Below, in pieces: positions 10,440 to 22,620 of a DNA stretch of 64,000 nt. This DNA comes from Mortierella alpina (taxonomy: Eukaryota; Mortierellomycota; Mortierellomycetes; Mortierellales; Mortierellaceae), in the NCBI GenBank assembly GCA_029449245.1, contig JANATF010000011.1, positions 1,426,001 to 1,490,000 on the forward strand. The letters run 5' to 3'. Position 1 is the first letter of the stretch. Every line of letters starts with the position of its first letter. The notes beneath the pieces are model-generated. The model saw nothing but the letters and a program-made list of their open reading frames with translations, had not been told where the DNA came from and did not search any database. The position numbers and the translations under genes were made by a program.

Positions 10440-12804
10440 ATGACAAGGGCTGCGCGTAAGCCAAGGGCTGCCGCCAAACCATCATCGCCAGTGGCGAAAA
10501 GGACATCGCGAGAACGCTTGAAGGCACCAGAGCCACCCGCGCCGGAACTCTCAGAGGAGGAGGTGTTTGTCAATGCGTTGGATGCCTGGAACCATGTCTA
10601 CCTCAACAGCTTCCTGACCATGAAGGACCCTATACGGCAACTCCGGATAGAGCAAAAAGAGCTCGAGGAGCAATGGACTCGTCTCAACCGTACGTTTTGT
10701 AACGGAGCTTCTTCAGCAATGTACTCCATCCGTCAAAGAGGAGTCCTCACAATCTGATCTCATTTTTTTTATATTACATTCCAAACGTTGTTTAGGTGGC
10801 AAGGACACGGCGTTCGGAAGGGATCACGACTTTGAATATCTGGAAAAGCAAGATATTTTCGAGTACAGTCTGGAGGAGCCCTTTATGGAGCGGTACAACC
10901 TGTCCGTGATGACCCATTATCTCTTTATGCCGGAACTGGAGTTGAGGCTGTTGGAGAACGGCTTAGTGGGCTTTGTTCGACTGTTTCGCGAGTCCCTGAA
11001 GGAAGATGCTAATTCCTCAAATGACAACGAAGGCAGCTTCTGGAGAACTTTTATGCAGTTGATCATGCTGGTAAGGACAAAAAGAGAAAAAGAGAAAAAG
11101 AAAAAGACAACAACATGAAAACAGCCAAAGGATTGGATCAGTCTTTGCAAAGTCATCGGTTGCGGTGTTTTTCTTTCTTTCTTTCTTTTTTTTGGATCGT
11201 ACCCGGACTGAACATACTCGATATCCAAACCTTTTTGTAACTTAGGTCATGGGGCTCCGTAAACGTCAGGACAGTGCCTCGGATCTGGATCCTAGGGAGA
11301 TCATGGAGAATGCATGGATAGCCGAAGGTGCTAAATACAGCAAGAGCATGCCTGACTCTTCCCGGATATCTCGGAACGCGATGGTAATAGTCATTTTGTT
11401 GATGAACATTCACCCAACACTGCAGCAATGGCTCAAATATCTGATGTCAGTCCATTTATTTAAATGATGATGATGATGACTTAGAACACTATGGTCGAAG
11501 TTGCGACACAAGCAGCCAAAGATGACAATCGGCTTTATGGATTGTACCAGAACACCATGAAGCAGCTCGTACAACACCTACAGGACCGCGTACAACAGAT
11601 TCAATTTCCTGCCGACAAGGAGCTCATCAACAATCTGTTAGAGCGGCGCATTGGAAAGACGGAAAAATTATACAGTGCCTATGCGGCGAGTGGTTCAGAT
11701 CATGCCTTACTAGAAGACCTGGATGAAGGATGGTTCGAGGATACTGAGCCAGCACTGAAGAAGGAAGACATCTCCCAGTCACCCGAACGGCGTTCCCAGT
11801 CCCCGCTTTTCGACAATGTGGACTGGATGGTCAATGAATACGTCACCCAGGAGTTTGGAAGGGTACCGGACGTTGTTGAGAATGATGACGAACAAGAATC
11901 CAACAGCAATCCACCCGCCAAGATTCAGGAGACACACATACACAATGAGAACTTTGAGACCAATGCCACCAAGCATCAGCCCTCCACAAAGCCAAACAAT
12001 AACAGGGTCAAGGGTAAGGGCAAGAGCAAGAATGAACCCGACCAAGCTGCAGCGATTCAGGACATGCCAGCAGCTTCAGATCGTGAGCTCCGCGAAAATA
12101 CAGATCATCAGCACGACGTTGCAACAGGATCGGGTCAAGATCGTCCTTCCCGGCTAGCTCACCAGCAGAACATTGGCAACTCTACAGGATCGCGGCAATC
12201 ACTGAAACGTGAAGCCTCGTCTGTTGCGGCAAGCACAGCGGCGAAAAGTCTAGAGGAGCGCGTGAACCGGGCGATTGGGGTCGCAGAGCCTACAGATGAG
12301 TTAGTATTCGGGGGCGACAGTGACGAAGAGTTTATACCACCTGTACCGAAGAAGAGACGGCGAAATACCACCTCTCCAGGAGCAGAAGATGGACAGAAGG
12401 AAACTGCAAGAGGTAGTCGACTCATTGTTGAAGTCCCACGGCGCCAGACATCTCGTAGTCCACCTCCCCCGACCCAGCAGAGGGCAGCAGAAGCCAAAAC
12501 TAGAAAGAAGAATCGACCTTGGTCCTATCAGGAGCAGGAAAGGCTGCTGGAATTGGTTCCAAAATTCAAGCACAGTGCGTCCGACAAGGCTGCGAGGAAG
12601 AGAACTGTCAAGTGGTCCAAGCTCAAGGAGTATGACAGGACGCACGGGGATGTACTGCATTACCGCGACCAGGTGATGCTCAAGGACAAGTATCGCGACT
12701 TGACGGACAATGGTCAGCATCGACAGCAAGTCAGCGAACTCAACAAGGCCAAGATGAAGAGCACACCACAGCATCAGTTTCCACAGACAGGACCACAACT
12801 ATGA
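10440..12804 (+). CDS. Telomere-repeat-binding-factor-like protein (TRFH-like region plus Myb/telobox)
   Basis: Proposed exons 10440-10689, 10796-11070, 11246-11383 and 11485-12804 give 660 residues in frame. The N-terminus is basic, a helical region (about residues 40-300) resembles the dimerisation domain of Tbf1/Taz1/TRF proteins, the middle is disordered and charged, and the C-terminus is a single Myb/SANT domain starting RPWSYQEQERLLELV. Its third helix reads VMLKDKYRDL, close to the VDLKDKWRN telobox that contacts TTAGGG repeats. Such proteins cap telomeres or bind ribosomal-protein promoters (Tbf1); notably it sits among three ribosomal protein genes. The third intron (11384-11484) is the least certain, because the reading frame stays open 81 bases past its donor. 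Which TRF subfamily it belongs to is unresolved. Confidence 0.75.
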
Positions 12805-13020
12805 GAGGCAAACCTGTCTAGACCCCCCATCTCTTCTATCGATAATAATGAAAGTCATTTTTTCCTTCATAATTACTTTTCGGGGAGGACCATACGAGTA
12901 CAGAAGCGACAATGAACCGTTTATTATTCAGACCTCATCGCTTGTGAAATTGTTGTTGGTTTGTTTTGACGGGAGGAATCAAAAAAAAAGGAAGGAAAGC
13001 AATCTTTTTTTATAGTAAAT

Positions 13021-13785
13021 TTACTCGTCGCAGACCTGGGTCTCAAGACCCTTGAAGGAGGTGACGGGAACGTACGAGACGTAGGTGTACAGCTTCTCCT
13101 TGGCCTCCTCATCGTCGTTACGCTTGCGGGACAAGCGAACGCGGATGCGGTGCTGGACGGTCTTGATACCCTTGGACCAGATCTGCTTGTTCAAGCTGGG
13201 GTCGACACGGACATCGGAGGTACCCATGGTCTTCTGGGCGAAGGCCTTGATAGCCTTGATGGCGTGAGGGGCACGCTTCTTGAAGGATCTGCAAAGAGAA
13301 AAACGGAGAAGAACATGAAGTTGTCAGGACAAACGGTTACTTGGACAGTTTTTCAATTGCTTCCCGAGCCGGTGTGCTGAATTCTAAGATCTCCGGGCTA
13401 CGTTCCATGTTTTGCCATAGCTACTGCGGCCACCATACTACAAAGTTTTACTGCTGCGTTTTCGAGGACATTGAGGTGGTCTCCCTATCCCTAAACGTCC
13501 TCTTGATAAATATATTCCCTGTCCTGCTTCTGAACGGATGGTGAAGGTGTGCTGCAAAAAGTGGCGGCACCATGCACGCTGGTGACGGTTGTGTTCCAAA
13601 AGCTTTCGCGACCGCTGATCTGTTCCAGTTCTCCATGATCCTGCAGAGGGATTATCAGATAGCCACTGTGCGGGGCAGAGAGATATTTACCTGCCGTGGA
13701 CGTGCTTGTGCAAGTGAATGGTGTACTCACGAGCGACAACGTCGTGGATGGTAGAACGCTTGGTACCCTTGGATTCCTTGGCCAT
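13021..13785 (-). CDS. RPL31: 60S ribosomal protein eL31
   Basis: Large-subunit ribosomal protein at the exit tunnel, 120 residues. Exons on the minus strand are 13785-13691 and 13288-13021; the AG|A junction restores Arg in [10 protein letters not shown]. The C-terminal exon shows the typical sequence [26 protein letters not shown], then [10 protein letters not shown] and stop. The 402 bp intron contains no gene that I can support. It is divergent to eS28, the two starts being about 620 bp apart. Confidence 0.95.
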
Positions 13786-14403
13786 TTCTAAAAGGTTGAG
13801 TGTGGGTTTCTGGGTGAGTTTTCTTGGTCTTTGCTTTTTGCTTTTTTTTCCTGATATGGAGTGGGGTCCGAGCACTTTTGCACAAGTGTTCCTGAAGATG
13901 GGTGAATAGACGGGTGACGCTCTCGCATATTGCTGGTCCAGAACTAGAGCGCCTGACAGAGTACTTCTTTGAGAGGTAGTGTTTCCATTGATGGCAGATG
14001 TGTTTGCTGCTGCAGACCCACAGGTTGATTGTGTTTCGACATGAATGGTGCCCGATTAGACATCAGGAATGCTGATCAGAAAGCCGATGTGGTAGATTGA
14101 TAATGTTTTCTCTGCCTTGATGAAAAGTTCCGATTGACTAGAACAGTCGTCTCCCGATGGTGATCTGCGGTATCGATGGGTCGATCGATCGACCGATGGA
14201 TGCGTTCCCGCATGTGCGATGCACATATTCGCACCTGTAAAATTGCTTTATGATAGAGGAGGAAACCTGCCTGGCCGGTGTGGCGGTGTGGCTATATAGA
14301 ATTGCTGTTACGGGGTAGCAATTCCCCGGCCGCATGTGTAAAGAAGTCGACTTGCCTCGACCTGGGTTGGAGCCCTCCTTTCCCTTTCACACTCAACTCC
14401 AAG
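13786..14403. promoter_or_regulatory. Divergent promoter between eL31 and eS28
   Basis: This 618 bp region drives two ribosomal protein genes in opposite directions. A run of overlapping GATCGATC-type palindromes lies around 14172-14198, and short TC-rich leaders flank both ATGs. No ORF here is supported. A shared regulatory element is likely by arrangement only. Confidence 0.5.
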
Positions 14404-15383
14404 ATGGTTAGTCACGTGTGACGCGCTCCACAAGGAGGGATGCAATCGATCCGCTATCGACAACCAGCGCCCATCCATCCATGCACTAGTACAGAGAGAC
14501 AGCACTGCCGGCGCAGGACCATCGCTTTTTCACGGATATCGCAGAGCATCGGTCTCAGGAGAAAAGCATCCTGCAAAGCGCTGCTGATGGAATCAGGCGC
14601 ATGCATGATGGATGGGCGGTACTGGGCAGGATTGTGGCCATCACACCGGATTCAGATCCAACGGATATCAAGGAATAAATGGAATTGCATTCAGAAAAAA
14701 ACGCACAAGGAATCCATCGCCCAATCAACCTCATCCATCAACATCATACAGCCCTCCATCAGGAAGATAAATCAACCCCCCCCCCAGTACGACCAAAAAG
14801 CGGAATCTCATCTAACACCCACGTCCCTCCTCTCACTTTTTTTCACGCACTTCAGGATAAAGTCGCCGTTAAGCACGCCAAAGTCACCAAGGTTCTCGGC
14901 CGTACCGGCTCCCGTGGTGGTGTCACCCAGGTCAAGGTCGAGTTGCAGGAGGATGCCTCCAACCCCAACTCTATCCGCAACGTTATCCGTAACGTCAAGG
15001 GCCCCGTCCGTGAGGGTACGTTTTCTTCATATCCGTTCTTGGCTTTCACAGAGTCGATCTCGGAAATAGTTTCGACTGGATAGAGACAGGATCGTCATAC
15101 AAGCAGGAAGACACGGATCATGGCTTTCTTTTTTTTTCACCACCATCTCTCACGTTGGAACACCTCTGCAGAACCCCTTCACCTACTTGACTGCGACCGT
15201 TCAGACCTACTGGACTCCAATATCGCACAATCTCAGCTTCACTGGAACACATGAAGGAAATACAAAGCCGCGGAGAAGGAGAAGTATCATCAAGCTAATG
15301 TCTTTTCTCGTTTGCTTAATACTTATTTAGGCGATATCCTCTGCTTGATGGAGTCTGAGCGTGAGGCCCGCCGTCTCCGTTAA
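14404..15383 (+). CDS. RPS28: 40S ribosomal protein eS28
   Basis: Small-subunit ribosomal protein. The first coding exon is just the ATG at 14404-14406, followed by a 449 bp intron; exon 2 is 14856-15015 and exon 3 is 15331-15383, giving 71 residues. The sequence begins [20 protein letters not shown] and ends [14 protein letters not shown], both canonical. Family members have about 67-69 residues; the extra length sits just before KGPVREG, where a 12-bp tandem duplication (14973-14996) gives IRNVIRNV after an NPNS insert. AATAAA at 15414 is a likely poly(A) signal. Confidence 0.93.
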
Positions 15384-15413
15384 AGAGTCTGTGTTTGTTA
15401 TCTTGACAGCAGG

Positions 15414-15419
15414 AATAAA
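15414..15419 (+). terminator. AATAAA poly(A) signal of eS28
   Basis: An AATAAA hexamer lies about 30 bp past the eS28 stop codon. Confidence 0.45.
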
Positions 15420-15619
15420 AAAAGCACCTTTATCACCAGAATCCCAACGGTTGACCATCGAGTGTTTGTGGAAGAGGGGGTTTCGCAAAGCAAGCAGATA
15501 CTACCTTTCAGCGCTACAACGAACAAAAGAAGCAACGGCAACTATATGTAGTGGTGGGAGGGGGGTTTGAGTTGAAAAGAAGGGATGGGATATTCACTCG
15601 GGTCGTCCACTGCCATCTA

Positions 15620-16749
15620 CTAGTCTGCATATCGCAACTCATCTGGCCACGGTAACATTGGTAAACTTAAAGCTACAAGAACATCAGTGCAAAAACGTGG
15701 TGGAAAGTCTTCGAGATCTCGGAGCTGCCAGATGAAGTCGCAACACCAAACGGTGCTCCAAAAGGTCGGAGTACCTGCAAGACGGATGCTGGCCCAGGGG
15801 GTGCTTGGACGAGGCAATCGGTCGCGTAACTGGTTCACAGAGAGCGTCCACATGCGAAATATGCAGCTCTAAGCGCAATATCAGAGTCACGTCTAAACTG
15901 GGCGGCATAACGACGCATGAGGCGATTGGGAGTGAGAGGCGTTCTGGTTGCGGGCAGGATCTCAGAAATGTGAAGAGATGAGAACGTGCGTCTTGCACTG
16001 CCGTAGGTCACAAGGTGCATGGTAAACCGATGGATAGCTGCAGTACGTCCGAAGACAGAATGTTCAAGGTAGAGTTCCTGCACCGATTGCGGGAATAGAT
16101 GTATCTCACGCAATGTAGCACCACGTTGGCCTTGATGAGAAAAAATAAGTAACGCGTTCAAGCGATATCCTTGATATCCTTAATACGCGTTACACCGAAG
16201 TTCTAACCTAACCAAGCCGTCGCTTTGTTATATGCCTGCCCAAATGCCTATACCTTCAGAGGCATGCGTCCTAACGCTCCGACCATGGAACGCGAGCTGA
16301 ATGCGGCATGATAAGCCCTTTCAACTCTAGATCGGCCGATGAAACTGCAGCACCAAGCGTGCCACCTCTTTGCGTCCTTCATCATCGTCGATTTTTCCCC
16401 AACCATGTAAGAATCCCCCGAGCGCAACGCTGGGCAAGAACCCATAATCACGGCCACCGTCCACGTCCAGGCTGCACAACCATGCAGCATTGATCAAAGA
16501 ATGTTCCTGTAACGTGCCCGCCGAACGGGTCAACTGGATTCTTGTAACAACTCTGTCCTTGGTGTCGTTGAAAGTGTCCTGGCAGTATGAATATCGATTG
16601 ACATGCAGGCCCAGCATGATATTTGTGTCGTTTGCAATCCTGCTCGCAAATAGTAGAAGTTGAATCTTGAACATCACCTCTGGGTCAGTCCGTTGAGGTG
16701 AGGAATATATTGAAAGGATCGCAGGTCTAAAGAACACATGTCTATTCAA
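15620..16749 (-). pseudogene. Possible decayed coding region, identity unknown
   Basis: Between eS28 and SEC10 the minus strand carries four open stretches with protein-like composition: 16749-16327 (about 140 codons), 16490-16248, 16161-15835 and 15853-15620. They follow each other in the same orientation but in shifting frames, with no good start codon for the first and no clean splice sites that join them. I recognise no domain. This could be a pseudogene with frameshifts, an unannotated spliced gene, or chance. The right end lies within 40 bp of the SEC10 stop codon. Confidence 0.25.
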
Positions 16750-16786
16750 CTCAGCGGTGGTATCTGTGTATTTTTCTCATGCTAAT

Positions 16787-19700
16787 TTATCGGAGAGAAT
16801 AACTCAAGAACTTTGCTCCTGTGAGATCTTCGAGCTGCGTCATGCGGCTTGCTTGGAGGGCAGTGTTGGCTCCACTAGAGCTGTTGGTATTGCTGCCGCT
16901 GGAACCAATACTGAGCTTCTCAAACAGCTTGTCGATCTTGGACGTCTTAAAGTCAACACGCATCTGAAGGTATGGATAAAGACTCTTGAAGTCCACCTTG
17001 GCCAGGTATCCCTCACTCAACACCGACGGCAGAATCTCGGGCTTGACCAAGAATACATTTCCGAGCTGGCGAAGCATCTCAAAGCGCTCGTTCAAGGAAG
17101 GGATGTTCCAGCCCTTGACACTTTCTTGGTACTTGGCAATGTCTCTATTAAAAAAAAAATCGAGTAGTCGGCATGCTTGCGGTTAATAAAACGTGTCACT
17201 ATTGAGGGCACCATAAAAAAATAGAACATGTTACACCGAGTCCAGGTTCTTACTTCGTCAAAAGAACTCCTCCTACGGGGCTGATCGAAAACTTTTTGAA
17301 ATGCTCCAGAAGCATGCTGTTAAGAGCATTGAAAGATAATAGGCATGAGAGAGATGAGACTGCAGTTAGCAGCTGTTGCAGACTATCGCGCTGAACAAAC
17401 GAATGCTTATTGTCAATCAATTGATTTACCCGTGGAAAGTGATCCCGACCTCCGTGCAAAACATCTCAATGTTCTTGCCGTCAAAGCACTTCTTGATGGT
17501 GTCATGCATACGTCGCAGGAACTCGCAGCAGTCAATGCAGGGCTTTGTGGCTAGGCCAGTCAAGTCGATTTCATCATCCTTGGGCTTAAAGTCCGTGCGA
17601 CGCTGGCGAGCAAGGCACGTATCTAGCCAAGCGAGTATGACATCGATCTCCTTCTGAATGGTTGCATTGGCCTTGGCCTCGACATTCGCCATCAACTTGT
17701 TCTTCTGGATAACTGTATCACGGTACACTTGCGGTGAGGGTACCGTCAATGGAAGCTACGAATGAGCCGATCATTATGATAAGGGAGTACGTTAATTATT
17801 TGCGGCATATTTGAGGGTCTTCAAAAACTTGGAAACTGAGACTTACAATGGTTGTCTGAAAATGCATCTGGATCAAGTGAATGATACCATTCACCAGCTT
17901 GACGCGCTTCATAGGCCGCAGATCAGGAGGGAACTTGGGATCCAACGCTGACAGGTCCTCAAGAGCTCTATCAAAATTTCATTGATCAGATTCCCTTCCA
18001 TCTCATTATCTGGCTGCCAACGTTTCTTTCATCACTTACGAGTCCAGAGCAGCATCGATATAACGCATTCCAATATAATCGGTCAATAGCTGGAACAAGA
18101 TGGCCGTATTCTTGGGTCTATGAAGACAACGTTCACGTATAGAGTTAGTCACAACGGCAGGCATAGGATGTATACAGCGCGACTTCAGAATCGCTTCCGT
18201 CACTATAGCGAGACCAACCTTCCAGACACTGGCAGTAGCCCCAGACTCCTGAGCACGCTCTCTGCATGAATTTTCAACAGCTTTACGACAAGATCGACCG
18301 AAAGCGCGCCATCATCGTCTGATACTTGCATATTCTGATACTTTTCTGGGTTTTTGACCGTCGCAAAGTTTTCTTGTACGACAGGGGGTAGCGTTTGGCG
18401 ACTGTTGGAGGAATCAATGATTTGGTTGAATGTGCGTGTGATAATAGCCCTGAACTTGTTGCCTCCACGACGTTGCAACTAATACGAAAGATCAGGTTTG
18501 AAGCCATTGTAGTGAATTAGACGACTGCTGCATGACCCGCGTTGTTAAAATGTATTGCTCCGATGACGAGAACCAACCTGATAGGCCGTGAATTTGGCCA
18601 GCATCGAGTCGTAAATTTCACAGAGCGACTGCAGCTCCTTTTCCATGTAACGGTCTCCTTCGAGGAAAGGGACAAAGAGGTCATCGAGAGAGCGATCCAG
18701 TGTTTGAGATAATGGCTGGGTGGTCACCGAGACGTTAGATCCTTTAACGTTTGTGTTGATCCCGATCTTGAGCGTGTCCTCGCATTTTTTCAAGTCATCG
18801 ACAAGGAGGTTGGTGTGCTCATGGATCGAGTGAAGTGTCCTGAGATAAGCAAGCGTTGATTTGGCCTGCGACCGCTCCAGAAGTGTCTCGATGAATTGTT
18901 GAATCTAAAAGACAATCAGCAGAGCCAGGTTAGAGTGCAATAAAAAACGAGACTGCGCCTAATCCTCGTCTTGTGTTGAAAGGAGTGTCTTACAGACTGG
19001 CCAAAGACTCTTTGGATAAAGACCTGGAAAACGGCTGCCGGGTTCGGGAATACCATGGATATAATCTCTGCCTCCTGATCGACAGTTGTGCGAATGTCAT
19101 CATACAGCTTGATGAGCCCCGCGTCGATCGGTGGGATCGCAGCAATCGGGTTTGTAAGATCCTCCCTATTGCGAGCATACATCAGTTTCATGATGGGCAG
19201 ATAAACCACAGCATAGTGTGAGCAGACGACTCGATGGATGACCAGGCACTTACTGATTTGGTCCCTCCATGGGCGTTGACTCATTGACCTTGGAGTGAAG
19301 CATGAAAAAGTCGTGCTGATTGACATAGATCTGTACGCATGAGTGTCCTCCGTTGAATTCCAGTAGAGCTTTGGCGCAGTGCTAGGATACAATTGCGTGG
19401 GATTGAATATTAGTTACAGCATCTTCAACCTCCTCATTGAACAGACAAGACATCGATACTGTGTGTCTTACCGCCATGACCTTTGGATCGGCATGCCTAT
19501 ACGCTTTGTCGAAAGAAGACAGCATATCCGTTTCGAACTGCTCCCTGAACTTTTCAATTCCCTCCCTTGCCTATATTCACAGGTGTAACGTCAGTTAGTC
19601 GTTTTGCTCAGTCATCAATCGGAAACCAACACGCGAGATCTTCCATATACATACCACTTGTGTGTCAGGCAAGTCGACCTCTTTGGCAAGAATGGCGAGC

Positions 19701-20553
19701 TGCCTAAGGATCCGTGCAGCTTCGACCTGCCCTTCGAGTCCTTGCTGTGTCATAAGCGAATCCAACGTCGGGCACCGTCCCTCATTGAACTGCATAAAGT
19801 ACTCCATCAGCTTCTTTGAAAGCACTGCCCTTGCTCTTTGCTTGTCTGCAGTTTCCAGTTTTTCACCTGTATATGCGAATAGCAATAGCTTTGTGTTAGT
19901 AGGCCTCTCTGTGAGAATCTCCATGTCAATGCCTCATCCTGATAAGTCCTTACCGATCCTGATGGCAGTGCTTCCGACTTCACTGATGCGCGAGTCCAGA
20001 CTCTCCAGCGTCGATTGCACATTCTATTGGAATAATAGGTCGTTTTTCTTTTTCTCTTAGTATCGAATTGTCATCATCGATAAGTAGTGTCCTGCCCTGA
20101 AGAGAAAGTTGTTTCCCTCGTTATTCCACGAACCTCAAACCCCGAGCCAAGTTCCTTGACCTCTTTCTTGAAAGCAAGCTCCTCCTTTTGAGTTTCTCGC
20201 TCCAGTTCTATGGTGTGTTTTTGCATCTTGCTGGCCAGTTTCTCGAGCTCCTCCAAGGAGCTTTCAAATGTGCGAATGAAGGGCTTTGGGTCAAATGTGT
20301 TGGAATTCTCCTTGATGCGTGTGGCGATAATCCCGCTTGACAGCTTTTCGATGAAGGTTTTTGAGCTGAATGATCCCTGTATGGACAATGGGAGTTGAGG
20401 CAGGGCGAATTAGCACTGTATGAGGAAACAGTGAGGAAACAGCGGGTGGCAGCCATCCGTCCCTGGTGCACCTACCTGGAATGACTCGACGCGAAGGGTT
20501 GCCTTCACGTCAGGGTTCAGCTCGTATGGGCGCGGCATGCGTGGAGGGGCCAT
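16787..20553 (-). CDS. SEC10: Exocyst complex subunit Sec10 (EXOC5)
   Basis: Subunit of the exocyst that tethers secretory vesicles to the plasma membrane at growing hyphal tips; Sec10 bridges Sec15 and the core. Fourteen exons, all frame-consistent on the minus strand: 20553-20476, 20376-20134, 20023-19954, 19866-19655, 19570-19472, 19381-19254, 19165-18994, 18904-18578, 18478-18219, 18117-18040, 17967-17847, 17755-17430, 17316-17254 and 17144-16787, giving 844 residues (yeast Sec10 is about 870). Recognisable blocks are FDPKPFIRTFESSLEELEKL with the following N-terminal coiled coil, ISEVGSTAIRIG, the DPKVMAHCAKALLEFNGG block, and FHGMLLEHFKKF...GGVLLTKDIAKYQ near the C-terminus. It is the most intron-dense gene here, with short (about 70-115 bp) introns. 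No defects seen. Confidence 0.93.
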
Positions 20554-22620
20554 GGTGATGTGTCTCCAGCTCGATGGCGATGGTCCTGCTGGCTCTTCTT
20601 GTGTTCTTGTTGTCTTTTTGTCTTTGCTCTGTGGTCTGCTTTTGAAAGGGTTGAGCGGTCAGGGGTACCAGGGACACGGTAGGGACGGCGAAGTGATGGA
20701 AGCAACGAGCGATGCCACTGATGGGCGTAACGTGGAGGAAGCTTATACTCCAAGAAAACCTTCCCGCCGTCACACGCCTCCCTGCGCGCCAACCCCAATC
20801 GCAAAATCCACCTGAAGGTGCAGTAACGATACGTGGGTGTGAGGCTCACATGTGTAGAGCGACAGCCCTCTCGCCGGCTTATCATGCGATGGAGGAGCTC
20901 GATAGACCACCGTAGACTACTACTCCTCACTGTTTGACTCCGAAAAATGTCCAGCTTGTTGCGCCTGTAGCGGACTACATGCAGTTGAATGCACTCTACC
21001 GTCATAGACTGTGCGTGGAATATGAACCATTTCAGCAAGAGGTTGAGGCATTCGCGGAGGCAAACGTGTTGATCTCTTGCAACAGGGACGACGTTGGCTG
21101 CAGCTATAGTCTAGACGATCCTCAGGGATCTTCCGTAATCACAAATAGACATATTATAATTCAGGGGTACGAAACACGACGAAGGCAACGTCTGATTGGA
21201 AGTTGGCGCCTTGACGCGCACCACCCCTAGTCTCGGCCATTTTTTCTTCAGTAGTAGACGGAACAAATAAAACCAGAAAGGATCATAGAGAAACCGCTGG
21301 TAACTGACAGCTACATGCGTTCCAAATTATCCTTTTCAAATGACGAACAAGGTCGAGAGCCCTATCTTCTGTTCAGTTTTCCCAGCACGAAACGTTGACT
21401 TTGAACAATCAGGCGCATGCATTGAGGTAAAAGCTCTCAAAACACACGCCCAACCGACCGCCGTACGAACCTTTTCCTTTCATTTTTCTGTATTCTTGGA
21501 CACACAAGATATCAGCGCCAGTCATTATTCTTAACCGCTGTTATTTGTGGAGTTGCGGTACTCGCTATTTTTTGCTGCTCCGGCAGAACGTTAACTTGCT
21601 GCTGACACTCGGTGAAATTGCTCGGCTTGTAACACTCCAACATCTCCTTAATTCTGGCGGAGGAGCGTTGCTGTCTATTCTGAATAGGTTTACGCTCGTC
21701 CGTGGTTGGTAACTTGCCGTCGGATGACCTCAAAATGATTTCTTAGCGCATTCCTGGCTGACTTGCTCTGGGAGGTCAAAGTCATACACTCTCCGTGTTT
21801 GAAAATGTTCTTCAGCCTCTGCTTGTCACTCGCCCAAGGCTACGTATCCATCACCTGGGGATCGCAGCCCAACATGCCAGGCACCGATCACCGTAAACTG
21901 AAAGCAGCATTGTCCGGCCAGAATGCATGTCATGCAGCGCTCGGCTGCATTGGCGTCATGAAGTCGCCCCCCTGCGCCGTGCCTATGCTCAAAAAATAGA
22001 CAAGATACAGTGGTGGTACATGTCCATGTACTGTATTGTGTACAGTGGCATGCACCATTGGTTGTGCCACCGATTCAGCAGCTGCGTTCTTTGTTTGCAT
22101 CGCAGCCCTGTGTTCCCCACCGTGCAAAAGTGCAATCAAACCTAAGTTGCATTACGGGCCAATTTTGAGGGAACAAGGGTTAAAGATGCGGCAGTCTGAC
22201 ACGCTCCCGCCCCCTGCCCTCGACTCGCGCATTTGCACCCGAAACAGCCGCGCTTTTGCTCTTCTTTGTCTGCTCTCGCTCTTTTCTCGCTCTCTCGTCT
22301 TTCTTCTCTTGTCTCTCCTTCCTTCTCTCCTTCCTTCCCGCTGCCTCTCTGCCCCTCTTTCAGCACACGCTCTGCCTTGGCTCTCTTCCTCTTCCATTCC
22401 TCATCCTCATTCCCTCATCTGCATCTCTTTGTTCATCTGCAGACTCCTTTCTGCAACAGAGTTTGTTCTCCAAACCACGACGGTCTCTCGTTCCTGGAAT
22501 TCGAATCCCCGTCAAAAGAAAGATTTATTAGCCCAGAAGCACGTTGCGCCCTTCCTTCCTTCCTTCCTTCCTGCCCTCAGGAACCCGCTCGCCCAAAGGC
22601 CCCAGGCACCCCTTCCCATC
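20554..22620. other. 2-kb intergenic region between SEC10 and the CSC1-like gene
   Basis: This divergent intergenic region has no supported gene. ORFs at 20517-21038 (-) and 21512-21733 (-) lack recognisable domains. From about 22240 to 22470 the + strand is C/T-rich, with a short CCTT run at 22552-22572, the long polypyrimidine leader type seen before other genes here. Confidence 0.4.

Noticed and set aside
20517-21038. 173-codon minus-strand ORF overlapping the SEC10 start region
   Set aside because: It overlaps SEC10 exon 1 in another frame, has no recognisable domain, and occupies the promoter.
22490-22520. TTCGAATCCCC, resembling a tRNA T-arm
   Set aside because: No cloverleaf can be formed upstream; it lies in the CSC1 leader.
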